Shown piece by piece: positions 1-8,210 of a DNA stretch of 12,500 nt. The number at the start of each line of letters is the position of its first letter. Position 1 is the stretch's first letter. The notes under the pieces are model-generated. The model ran no database searches. It saw only the letters and a list, made by a program, of their open reading frames with translations, and was not told the DNA's origin. Position numbers and translations under genes: made by a program. The stretch lies in assembly GCA_018398765.1 (NCBI GenBank), contig JAHBMJ010002769.1, forward strand, positions 1 through 12,500, written 5' to 3'. The stretch comes from Chromera velia (taxonomy: Eukaryota > Sar > Chromeraceae).

Positions 1-1040
1 CAAATCGCTGGGCAAAAGCTTCAAACATCATCAACGTCTCGAACCTGGTTTTGACAATGCTCTGTAGAGACATGCATATCAAGCCTGATCGCTCTCGTCT
101 TGTGAAATAAACCTCGCAACCCCTGTCTGAGTTCAACAGCTGAGTACATCCATATGAAAATGTCGGGACGACACTCTGGGGGAGGTGGCACGTTACATTG
201 TGAGGTTGTAGGCATTGTCAGAGCTGCACGTAGTGCACGCATGTCGAGCGTATGGCGTATATGTATGTGCATACATGTATTGTATTAATTGGTTCGCATG
301 CAAGTCAATTCAGAAATATAGTCTTGCCTGTATGTAAGACTAAAGAGAAGTATGAACAATGCATGTCCGACCCTCAGATCTTATAGCCCCGTACGTTGGC
401 AGCGCCATAACTCTACGCTACTAGAGTTTGAATCATATCTAGGATCCCAGTTTCACTTTTAGCTTGGTAGACGCTTAAAAGGATTGACCAAAACTAGCTT
501 TGACTAGAGCTTTAAAATGTATATCGTCCTAGATATTATCAAAGAGCCAGTCAAAGAACTTCTCCTCTGTCTGCTCTTCTGTCTGCATCTATGCATCAAT
601 CCTTCTTGTCACTCTTTGCATAAGATAAAAGAGAGCCCCCTTTTCCTTTCGCCCGCCTGCTTGCCTTCATCCCTGTAATCCCCTTTTGCAATGGTCGCTG
701 CGTGTAGTGCCATACACGCAGACTTCATTCATTTTTCAATTAGCATGAATGGTGAAACGACGGACCGGGTCACTCCCTCTGTCTCCCTCGTCTCTCACAC
801 TTAGTTGGTCCATCACCTAGTCCATCACCCGGCATCCCTCAGAGGAGGGAAGCAAAAAAGACGTCAGATGTCTCTGAGAGAACCACCACAGATATATATG
901 TATGTGTGTGCGTCTTTGTGTCTATATCTATCTAACTGACAGCGTCTCTAAGCGTCTCTCGGATGAATACGCGGTTGGTCCGTATTCAACAAAGTTGATG
1001 ATAGAATGGTGAAGACACTAGTAGAGACAAACGTACAATA

Positions 1041-1076
1041 ACTAGGACTAGAACTAGGGTTGAAACTAGGGTTGAA
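1041..1076. repeat. 12-bp tandem repeat, about three units
   Basis: Two perfect copies of ACTAGGGTTGAA lie at 1053-1064 and 1065-1076. They are preceded at 1041-1052 by a degenerate copy, ACTAGGACTAGA. The core AGGGTT resembles part of a plant-type telomere repeat, but the 12-bp period does not fit a telomere array. No function is evident. Confidence 0.75.
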
Positions 1077-1140
1077 AGATGTTTAAAACTTTGAGGAGTA
1101 ATAAGTTTGTGAGGAAGTTGGTTTAAAAATACTTCTAAAA

Positions 1141-1176
1141 GGTGCTCCTCTAGGTGCTCCTAGAGGTGCTCTAGGA
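1141..1176. repeat. 12-bp GGTGCT tandem repeat with a perfect 8-bp hairpin
   Basis: Three units begin GGTGCT at 1141, 1153 and 1165. Within them CCTCTAGG (1147-1154) and CCTAGAGG (1159-1166) are exact inverted repeats around a TGCT loop. A related GGTGCTTCTAGGGGTGCT motif is present at 7219-7236, on the other side of the retrotransposon, so the unit may belong to an older repeat interrupted by the insertion. Confidence 0.65.
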
Positions 1177-1313
1177 AATCTTTTGTAGAAAAAAAAAAAA
1201 ATCTGGAAAGGTCTATTTTTTTTTTTTTAATCACTGTGTGTCGCGTAGAAATAATTAATAATATATTATTTAATATGTCAAATCCAGTATCAAATATACA
1301 TATTATAAAACCT

Positions 1314-1318
1314 ATGAC
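1314..1318. repeat. Candidate left target-site duplication (ATGAC)
   Basis: The five bases before the left LTR read ATGAC, and the five after the right LTR (7182-7186) read ATGAT. They match at 4 of 5 positions, and the mismatch is a transition. Five-base duplications are usual for Ty1/copia integrase. The exact boundary is ambiguous because an alternative frame gives a perfect CTATGA match (1312-1317 and 7180-7185). Confidence 0.5.
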
Positions 1319-1538
1319 TAAAGTTGGAGGTCTGCTCGATACCTCTACTCAGACATATTCAACGTCATCAGAAGGTCTGTTAGTATGGATATGTACTTCC
1401 TACATCGTTCTTCTTTCATTTCTTAGTCTGATCGTACAACTGTGATCACAAGCTAATCGATCAAATACATGCGTGCTAATTAATTCTGTCAATTAATTCT
1501 CGTTACGTCACTCGTACTGCATGCATGAATTTCACTCA
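1319..1538 (-). repeat. 3' LTR of the copia element (left copy)
   Basis: Positions 1321-1537 match 6964-7180 without gaps at 208 of 217 positions; extending to probable termini gives 220 bp with 11 differences. The canonical TG...CA ends are partly degraded: this copy starts TA on the plus strand and ends CA. The LTR includes a doubled AATTAATTCT motif (TATA-like, AT-rich) and a GTGATCAC palindrome shared by both copies. The purine-rich run of the polypurine tract abuts it at 1539. Confidence 0.92.
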
Positions 1539-1550
1539 CCCCCTCGATTT
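1539..1550 (-). other. Polypurine tract (second-strand primer site)
   Basis: On the minus strand AAATCGAGGGGG ends exactly where the 3' LTR begins with TGAGTG. A purine run at this position is the expected plus-strand DNA primer of an LTR retrotransposon. It lies just past the end of the RNase H coding region (stop at 1565-1563). Confidence 0.7.
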
Positions 1551-1562
1551 GCTTGTCTGTCC

Positions 1563-2150
1563 TCATGCAAATTCTTTTCCCGGCCACGCAACTTTAGTAA
1601 GTGCGTTGGCAAGCTGCACATCTCTGCGGTACCAAGAGTAGTCAGCTTTCATCTTGTTCAGTTCTTGGATGACAAAGTTAAGCATGCCTTGAGAGGTGCC
1701 ATCGGTTGCAACTCCAGAACGAAGCTGCTTGTGCATTGGCTCACAGTCTATGAAAAATTGGATTTTCGGGCTCTCCCCCCATAACTCTGTTGCTAGTTGC
1801 ACAGTCCTGGGAATCGTCTTCACCGCTGACTCAACCACTGTCAGTTCTGCTGCTGTGTTAGAGACATGCTTCTGTGTGTGCTTTTCAGAATACCACATGA
1901 TGCAGTTGATCCACGGCGCCCCTGTGAGGATTCCTTTTTTGGGTGTCCAGTCTTCATCAACTATGAACACAACCCAACCGAGACGCCCATCATACGTCTT
2001 TCTCGAGTAGGAGCAGTCTGTCAGCACTGCAAGCATCACCCTCTTTCCCTTGGTGAGAGGGATGATAATAATCAGTTCTCTGTTCTCCTTCAGCATCTGC
2101 AGGACCTTGATGGATGCCTGCACTACTCGTCTACATGGACGGAGGGTGGA
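1563..2150 (-). pseudogene. Pol: copia RNase H domain (decayed)
   Basis: This is the C-terminal RNase H of the copia Pol polyprotein, which would degrade the RNA strand of RNA/DNA hybrids during reverse transcription. The open segment from 2150 to the TGA at 1565-1563 shows the copia RNase H landmarks in order: L-T-D-C-S-Y with the first Asp codon at 2018, S-N-T-A-A-E-L with Glu at 1847, F-F-I-D-C-E with Asp at 1748, and Y-R-R-D-V-Q-L-A-N-A-L-T-K near 1622, where families usually have A-D-x-L-T-K. A TAA at 2153-2151 separates it from reverse transcriptase in the same frame. The domain itself has no internal stop, but nothing shows that it is translated. Confidence 0.88.
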
Positions 2151-2153
2151 TTA

Positions 2154-3950
2154 GCTGAGAACGTCAGCCCATACTCGGCGGGCTAGGCGAGTACGAATCA
2201 TCCACTGGCTTACCCCCATAATCGACCTCATGAGGGGAATCAGGCTCTCTTCCACTTCCTCTTCTCCTATTGGCTTTACATCCTCTGCTCTGACTTCTCC
2301 CCTCTTCGGATTTTCTTCTAATGCCCTCCAGAGAGCGTCTGTGTTTATACTGTCACAGTAGCTCTCTTGACTCACCTCCGTCTGATCAGTTGCAAGGGAG
2401 AGATCGAGGCCGGCATATTTAATGCGGTCTCTTTCATCATATACCTTCAGGTACCCTCAATCCAATACCCCCTTCAAGAACCGAATCTCATCACTGACTG
2501 TCTGTCTGCTGGCAGTGCCAAGCAGAGCGTCTACCCACGTGACCTGAAGTGCCTTGGCAGGCTGCGGTGGCATTCCTTCCACCCGGTTCGGCCTCTGCAC
2601 GGCAACACCGCTCTCCACTCTCTTGAATCCTCTACTCTTCTGTACCCGCTACATCTTTCTATTAAAGAGATTCCCAGACTCTGAGCACGGCATCCCATAC
2701 AGTCCCTTCTCAACCATGCGGATCTGTCCGGGCCGAATTGCCCCTGCTGCTGCTTTGATCTCTTCGTAATCGGCATCGGAGATGTTGGGGTATGGATTGA
2801 GATCAGGAGCCTTGGGAATCTACTTTAGAATGACAACCCCTGCTCTCTGTCTGTTTTTGTCTTCTGCTGATAAGAATGCCCCCTTCACATCGCCCCCATA
2901 TCAAACAAGACCAAACGATAGAGCAAAGACAAGGCAGAGGAGAATGGCCCAAATTGAAGGAGTACCGACATATGTATCAACCTTCTGTTTATCAGTGAAT
3001 CCCTTTGCAAAACAGCGTGCCTTGGGACTCCTCTCTGCCTTCTTTCCCTTTGAAGGATTCGGCTTGCTGTCTACCTGCTTGGGCTTTCTCTTTCCAGTCT
3101 CGTCTGCTTCTCTGTCTGTGTCTTTCTCTTCTTCTTTGTTCAGACTTGTCTTCTCTTTCCAAGTCAGGCGCCAGCCCATTTGCATGAGTGCATCAACCTC
3201 ATCTCTATTCACTTCCCGACCAAGCATCCCCTGACCGATGATATTCCTCAACCACTCATCGTGCATGGCGATGTTAAAGTCTCCCTGTGCGACCTCCTCC
3301 TGGGTAGCAGAGATCTGTGTGGAGCCCCGCTTGAAGTCATTTTGGACTTCAATGGGCGACGCGTTCACAAGGAAAACCTTACCAACCGGTGCTCCCACTC
3401 CCATGTCAAAGAGCATCTGATTCTCTTCCTCATCCAATCTCTTGTCCCTAAACAACTCCTCCATCACATCATCATCACCTTCTAAAGCAGGTGACTCTTC
3501 CTCCTCACACCCCCTCACCTGCGGAAGGAGGTCTATCTCAGCTTCAACGCTGGGGAGGATGATTTTTCCATCCTCGATGGTGAAGTACCGAAGCACTTCT
3601 GCTTTTGTGACCTGGCGGGCACCTAGCCTGGTGAACCTTCACTTTCTATTTGCCGTTCGCTCCATGCCGGAGATGGGGAGTGACTTCTTGAACGACTTTC
3701 CAGCAACAAGCATGGGAATGCGTGTGCCAGATGCATCAGCAATCAGAACACCTATGAATCATGTAGGTCAACTGACCTCAGGCTGTCCTATAGCATGGTG
3801 CTTAGGGAGACGGGATGGATTCTCATCCCCCTGCCCCCCCATCTCTGCCTTCTCCTCAGCCCCCGCCTGCATACCCTCTTCGTTTTCGCCCTCTATATTT
3901 ATACACTCCACCATAGGGTGGGAGGGAGGGGAAAGGAGACGAGCTTTCTC
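2154..3950 (-). pseudogene. Pol: linker plus copia reverse transcriptase (decayed)
   Basis: The reverse transcriptase (RVT_2 type) begins near 3176 with G-W-R-L-T-W-K-E-K. About 42 Lys/Glu-rich residues follow, then K-A-R-C-F-A-K-G-F at about 3023, D-V-K-G-A-F-L with the first catalytic Asp at 2891, and an E-K-G-L-Y-G-M segment near 2710. The position of the usual Y-V-D-D reads W-V-D-A (Asp codon 2531, Ala 2528), so the second metal-binding Asp is lost. The stretch 3950-3180 is an acidic linker between integrase and reverse transcriptase. In-frame stops: 3770-3768, 3761-3759, 3641-3639 and 2903-2901 (TGA), 2822-2820 and 2651-2649 (TAG), 2459-2457 (TGA). The frame otherwise stays unbroken. Confidence 0.85.
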
Positions 3951-4970
3951 TCATTCGGCTACAGGGGACCACAGTTTGACTGACCCACTTCGAAGAGGCT
4001 TCACGCATACGGAATGGGTGTCTAGAGTCTTCCAAACACCTGTGTAGGGGTTCTTCTTTGCTACTACTGCTGTGTGGGAGTTGAGGGGATAGAGCCACAT
4101 GATAAGGGAACCTGGGAGCTCAATATCACTCTCGACAATTTTGAGGATAGAAGGATCCCCGACCATCAGCCGTCTGTCTGGCTTCTTCCCTGTGGCTTTT
4201 TCGTAGGGGGTCATGCCGATGGCTTTGGAGAACGTTGCGTTGCGAGTGATGAATGCTCCATGGGCTACATGTGCCCACATGCTCTTCGGCAACCATTACA
4301 GCCCCCACATCTTCTCGAGCTCTGCCATCAAGGCAGCAATATGGGTACGGGAATGGTGGATTCTTCCTTCCACCAGCCCGAGGGGTCCCTTCTCACGGGG
4401 CGGCTGATCAATGAACTTGATCATTCTGTGGTTATAATACTCCCCAGGTTTCCCCCCTCTGTACTCAGTTGCAAGATCACACGCAAATCGCATGGTAATG
4501 TGACCAGGCCCATCGGGCTTCACTCCCACAACAGATTCAACATACTTGAAGAACTGTTGGATCGAGTCGTGGGCTTCGTTTCAGCTTTTCTGGGGGACGT
4601 CAAGCTCAAATCCTGAATGCACATCTGCATATTTGATGACTGTAGGATGCATACCTGCTGCTGCCTCCTCATCTCAGGGGAAGTAATTGTCCAACTGGAT
4701 AATGCCAAATCGGTATGTGCCTTCTTTTCTGTCAGGGACACGATGGAGGGACGGTTTTACTGCGTTCTTCTGTTGACAGATCAGACACTCCTTGTAGAGC
4801 CTTTCCTGATCTTCCTCACGTGCATTTATACCTTGCTCCAGGAGCGTCGGTTCGAGTTTAAGTCTGTTAAAATGGCTATGACGAGCATGATGGGAACACA
4901 GCTCATCATAATCGATCTGTCGGTGAAAAAGGGCATTGATGGAGGGGACTGGCTCCCCCATCTCATACTC
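3951..4970 (-). pseudogene. Pol: copia integrase (decayed)
   Basis: Integrase would insert the cDNA into the genome. The zinc-binding HHCC module is visible: His codons at 4889 and 4874 with four residues between, then C-L-I-C with Cys at 4787 and 4778. The DDE core follows: Asp in Q-L-D-N at 4691, Asp in A-C-D-L-A-T-E-Y at 4478, and Glu in L-V-E-G-R-I at 4370. Exactly 35 residues separate the second Asp from the Glu, the D,35,E hallmark. The core continues into L-P-K-S-M-W-A-H and T-P-Y-E-K-A-T-G-K-K-P-D, typical of the copia integrase end. In-frame stops at 4676-4674 and 4583-4581 (TGA), 4298-4296 (TAA) and 3953-3951 (TGA). Catalytic residues survive despite the nonsense mutations. Confidence 0.9.
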
Positions 4971-5504
4971 GAGGGCGGGACGGTGGTAGAAGAACGGATG
5001 ATTGGTTGTGTGATCGCCTTTTGAGAAAGGAACACAGATGTCCACGAGATCCCCTCTCGCGTCTCTCACTCTCACGTACGAGTCATCTGCGTCTTTCAAC
5101 ATAGTGTGTCCCTCCTCCAAATCCATGTATATCAAATCGGGGACGCTGTCCTTCGTGAAGTAATATTCCTGCATGACTGACAGTGTCTGCTCCCCCTTTT
5201 CTTTCATAAGACACCGTCTCGCTCGCACTCCGACTTTCAAGATCTGGATTTTCACCTCCTCCTCACTCCCATCTGCGTTTTTCTTTGCAACCCTGAACTG
5301 CCCCCCACAAGGCCTCCACCATACAACATCTGGGGCAGCATCTGCCTCATTGGCAATGCTTGCGAAGCAGCAGGAATCAACATTTGTCCGTCTCCACCCC
5401 TTGTGACCATACCCAGACCTACTTCCCTCATCCCCCCCTGTGACCATGTGTGCTGATCCGAGGGTCTCCCCGACCTTGAAAGTCGGGTTAGACTCGTCTC
5501 CTCC
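4971..5504 (-). pseudogene. Pol: degenerate aspartic protease region
   Basis: Between Gag and integrase in the same frame lies the expected retroviral-type aspartic protease. The best active-site candidate reads N-V-D-S-C-C-F-A-S, with the Asp codon at 5378, where copia proteases have D-S-G-A. About 60 residues later comes Q-T-L-S-V-M-Q, matching the N-L-L-S-V-x-Q block that usually follows the copia protease. It then runs directly into the integrase zinc module. No internal stop occurs after the TAG at 5507-5505. The call rests mainly on position and the L-S-V-x-Q block, because the catalytic Gly is not conserved. Confidence 0.6.
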
Positions 5505-6883
5505 CTAGAGGAACTAAAAGACGGTCCCTTGTTGGTGAGAAATGGGAGGTCCACCGATGGAGTGGTTGTGGTCATGGTGCGAGTGGTTTCGGTTCTCTCC
5601 CTCAACCTGCCAAATCGAAAGGGCAGAAGGAGAGAATGAATGGGATGAATAAAAAGGAGTGTAAAAGAAGAGGGCATGTGCAGAGCCCCAAAATCCTCTG
5701 CCACAAAACTCCCCATTCCCCGGGCTGACCGGCCCAAATTGTTGAAGTCCAGATCCTAGCACCATACCAGCACCCGGGGGAAGGACAAACATGTAGTACA
5801 AACCGTTAACGTCATAGTGACCAGGGCCGCCGCCCCTGCTGGGGTACACACCTCCGCGTCCTCTCCCTTTGCCTCTCTTGGCGTTGTACTGTTGCTGCTG
5901 CTGTTGATGCTTCTGTTTCCGGAGATGCATGTGATCTCTGTGACCAACCTCATTGCACTCGCTGCACCTGTGTGTCTTGCCTCTGCACTCTCATCCAGGG
6001 TCGTGCCCTCTAGGCCTCCCACAACTCTCACACTTCTTCTTCTGCTGTTGCTGGGACTGTTGAGGATGCTGTTGTGAAGACTGCGAATGACCGCCTCTGC
6101 CTCCCCGGCCTCTGCCCCCCTGACCTCTGCCCCATCCCGTCCCCTGGGTGGGAAGCCACCAGACCCAACATAGTTGGCCTCCTGCTTTATCTGGTGCTGC
6201 TTGGGATGCACACGGACAGAAGGTTTCACAGGGGTAATAAATGCAGGGTCATCTTCAAATTTGTTCAGTAGGGGATTTTTAGAACGCTCCTCACATGCAG
6301 TGATGAGCTTGTCGAAGTCGTACAGATCATCCTCATCCTAGTCATCTGCCCACTTTCTGCGGTAGGATGGAGGAAGACAGGCCAACACAGCCCTGGCTCA
6401 GGTTCTCTCTACAATGTTGTTATCTGCCTTAGTCCTCTTCGTGTCCCTCATCAGGGACTTGAAAAATTGATAGTCTAAGAGAGAGAGGAAATCTGAAAAC
6501 GACTTTCCGTTCTCTATGATCTGATTTTAGGTGCGAGACAGAGAATCTCTCTTCGTCTTCTCAGGGACATCCAGTTTCTTCACAAGGCACTCCCACAATG
6601 CTGTCTTGTAGGGTGGCCACTTAACCGCTTTGTTAGCTTCCCTGAACTCTGTAGCGTCCTCGTCTTCTTTCTGGTCGAAAAGTGCCTGAATGTCATCCCC
6701 AATATCTGGATGGTTCTTTGTGGCCTTGTATAACTGGTTGGCCTCCCATTGTATAATGTTCGTAGCACTGGCACCAAAGAGTTTCTCATTGCCATCTTTG
6801 ATGCTGTTGCAAGTATCTCTCCACCCTTTGAACTGCATCCCCGCTTTGAGCGTGGGGTATGCGACAGAGGATTATTCAGACAT
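5505..6883 (-). pseudogene. Gag with RGG box and two zinc knuckles (decayed)
   Basis: Gag would form the particle and package RNA. The first ATG is at 6883, but a TAA follows at 6874-6872; another ATG is at 6838. The N-terminal part has F-K-G-W-R-D-T and is copia-Gag-like (UBN2 type). A Gly/Arg-rich RGG-type stretch lies near 6135-6085, then a Gln-rich stretch, then two zinc knuckles. The first has Cys 6032, Cys 6023, His 6005 and Cys 5987 (CX2CX5HX5C). The second has Cys 5966, Cys 5957, His 5942 and His 5927 (CX2CX4HX4H). Stops: TAA 6874-6872 and 6529-6527, TGA 6400-6398, TAG 6340-6338, TGA 5993-5991 inside the first knuckle, TAG 5516-5514 and 5507-5505. The frame changes once near a short C-run at 6130-6133, fitting a one-base loss. 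The part below 5900 is a poorly defined Gag-protease linker. Confidence 0.8.
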
Positions 6884-6947
6884 CTCTACTGCAGGATCAC
6901 AAACAACACTTGACCTGTTGCACTGTGATCTCTCTCAACACCCTCTT

Positions 6948-6960
6948 GCTGGCATCGCCA
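6948..6960 (-). other. Primer binding site candidate
   Basis: On the minus strand the 5' LTR ends in TTCA; after one base comes TGGCGATGCCAGC. A TGG at this spot is complementary to the CCA end of a tRNA primer. The sequence is also self-complementary (TGGC/GCCA), so the match to a specific tRNA is not secure. Confidence 0.5.
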
Positions 6961-6961
6961 G

Positions 6962-7181
6962 TGAAGTTAGAGGTCTGCTCAATACCTCTACTCAGACATA
7001 TTCAACGTCATCAGAAGGTCTGTTAGTACGGACATGTACTTCCTACATCGTTCTTGTTTCACTTCTCAGTCTGATCGTACAACTGTGATCACAAGCTAAT
7101 CGATCAAATACATGCGTGCTAATTAATTCTGTCAATTAATTCTCGTTACGTCGCTCGTACTGCACGCATGAATTTCACTCT
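6962..7181 (-). repeat. 5' LTR of the copia element (right copy)
   Basis: This is the partner of the left repeat with a fixed offset of 5643 bp and no gaps. It starts TG on the plus strand, but the other end reads CT where CA is expected. It would carry the promoter for minus-strand transcription of the element. Differences from the left copy are almost all transitions. Confidence 0.92.
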
Positions 7182-7186
7182 ATGAT
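7182..7186. repeat. Candidate right target-site duplication (ATGAT)
   Basis: Matches the left flank ATGAC (1314-1318) at four of five bases. See the left duplication for the alternative boundary. Confidence 0.5.
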
Positions 7187-7403
7187 AAAACATATAACAA
7201 AAAAATATGATTTTAAGGGTGCTTCTAGGGGTGCTTTGCTCATTGTCCAGGCTCACTGTGCACAGTGGCACCGGAAGGCTTGTATATACCAATGATTCCT
7301 TTACCAATATTAATACCATCTTTAATTTATGTGGATTTTATCTGGTCAAATTTAATGCACACTACAACATGTGAGGCTTGTGGGTCTGATCATGACTCTC
7401 ACG
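7187..7403 (-). other. Region between the PIN gene stop codon and the copia element
   Basis: About 217 bp, AT-rich next to the LTR, containing a GGTGCT repeat at 7219-7236. It should hold the 3' untranslated region of the minus-strand PIN gene. I see no AATAAA on the minus strand and no supportable gene. Confidence 0.5.
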
Positions 7404-8210
7404 CTAGGCTTTCGTGGTCGGAACTTTTAAACGGTGAACAATTTCTTCTCTCACTTCCTGTTCTCCCACTGTCTCTTTACTTCTATCGAGAGAATCAACC
7501 TCTTGTACACCTCTGCCGCCAGCTGAATCCCTGACTGTATCGGCAGAACGACTGCCTACAGCCCGTGTCGGCGGTCTCTTTGATGTTTTCTCTGAGGGGA
7601 CACTCGAATACACACTCGTTCGTTCTGCAGATTTCGTCACTGCATTTCCAACTTGTGTTTGCCTTCCTAAGCCGACATGTTCTCTATTTACATCCTTGCA
7701 AACTGTTCTCCCTTTCTCTTTTCTTCTTCTCAGACTTTCCTCGAGGGTCTCACCGAACACCAAAAAAACCTCAGCTGCCCCCCCCCCCTCTTCCCCATTG
7801 CCACCTTCTTTTCGAGACGTACACGCAGGGTCTGATCCGTACATTCCACAAATGTGTGTTCTCAACCTCACCCGCCCCTCTTCAGAAGCCCTCCGCAGTC
7901 CCTCGAGATCCCTCACGAATCCCTCTACGTCCTTTCGGTGAGGAAACCTCCAGTGCCAGTGAGAGTGTCTCTGCATCTCCGTCTCGCATGCCATCTGAGG
8001 CTGCAGAGACGCCAGCAGACGCATGGCAACGTCGCTTGTCACCAACACAGTGGGCACAGCAGGGACGCCCTCATCTATGTCTATCCGCATGGGCTCCTTC
8101 GAATTCCCGCCGCCAGCTGCATAGGGGTCTGGGGCGTTTGCACGGCACACGCAGCCCTCACACTGCCCAGAAGTCTCCTCAAGCACAAGGCGGTCGAAGC
8201 TTCGCACCAC
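7404..8210 (-). CDS. PIN gene exon 4: end of the PIN domain and low-complexity tail
   Basis: The acceptor CTGCCTGCAG precedes 8210. The first part has S-F-D-R-L-V-L-E (third acidic residue) and T-V-L-V-T-S-D (fourth), with an insertion between them holding C-E-G-C-V-C and a Gly/Ala-rich stretch. The frame stays open for 268 codons to the TAG at 7406-7404. The last 155 or so residues are charged and low-complexity with a Gly/Glu-rich patch, and no domain is recognised there. A possible donor (CGG|GTGAGG, end 7872) means this tail could instead be intronic. Confidence 0.65.
   Translation of the reverse strand: MVRSFDRLVLEETSGQCEGCVCRANAPDPYAAGGGNSKEPMRIDIDEGVPAVPTVLVTSDVAMRLLASLQPQMACETEMQRHSHWHWRFPHRKDVEGFVRDLEGLRRASEEGRVRLRTHICGMYGSDPACTSRKEGGNGEEGGGAAEVFLVFGETLEESLRRRKEKGRTVCKDVNREHVGLGRQTQVGNAVTKSAERTSVYSSVPSEKTSKRPPTRAVGSRSADTVRDSAGGRGVQEVDSLDRSKETVGEQEVREEIVHRLKVPTTKA

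Larger units (their letters stand above)
1..1313. other. Intergenic region without a supportable gene
   Basis: No reading frame here has domain-like sequence, and open stretches are short on both strands (longest about 83 codons, composition unlike protein). I see no tRNA B-box or rRNA motif. The stretch holds short simple repeats: an AT/GT-rich patch near 892-932, a doubled AGCGTCTCT near 942-960, a 12-bp tandem repeat at 1041-1076, a GGTGCT-type repeat at 1141-1176, and A and T homopolymers near 1188-1228. The AT-rich block 1245-1313 is the left flank of the retrotransposon insertion. Confidence 0.6.
1319..7181 (-). mobile_element. Ty1/copia LTR retrotransposon, full length but decayed
   Basis: Two direct repeats of about 220 bp with a constant offset of 5643 bp bound an internal region whose minus strand encodes, in order, Gag, zinc knuckles, protease, integrase, reverse transcriptase and RNase H. 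Integrase before reverse transcriptase is diagnostic of Ty1/copia (Pseudoviridae) rather than Ty3/gypsy. A PBS-like TGG sequence follows the 5' LTR (right copy) and a purine tract precedes the 3' LTR (left copy). The Gag-Pol frame runs from an ATG at 6883 to a TGA at 1565-1563 with 19 internal stops and one frame change near 6130, so this copy cannot make its own proteins. It lies 222 bp beyond the stop codon of the neighbouring minus-strand gene, in the same orientation. Confidence 0.93.

Noticed and set aside
1041-1076. Interstitial telomere repeat
   Set aside because: The AGGGTT core is embedded in a 12-bp unit and does not form TTTAGGG or TTAGGG arrays.
1041-1176. CRISPR-like array
   Set aside because: The repeats are directly adjacent 12-mers without spacers, in eukaryotic sequence.
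1236-1445. Plus-strand ORF over the left LTR, also seen at the right LTR (6690-7088)
   Set aside because: Both simply read through the LTR on the antisense strand; the shared C-terminal peptide is due to the LTR duplication.
3442-4047. Plus-strand 201-codon open frame
   Set aside because: Antisense to the integrase/reverse transcriptase linker of the copia element, low-complexity Ser/Pro composition, no domain.
6085-6180. Programmed frameshift between Gag and Pol
   Set aside because: No convincing slippery heptamer is visible, the frame change falls inside the Gag RGG region ahead of the zinc knuckles, and a one-base loss in a short C-run explains it.
1563-6883. Reassigned stop codons (non-standard nuclear code) explaining the in-frame stops
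   Set aside because: All three stop codons occur inside the retroelement frame, whereas the neighbouring spliced gene runs 506 codons without any and ends in a normal TAG. Decay is the simpler explanation.
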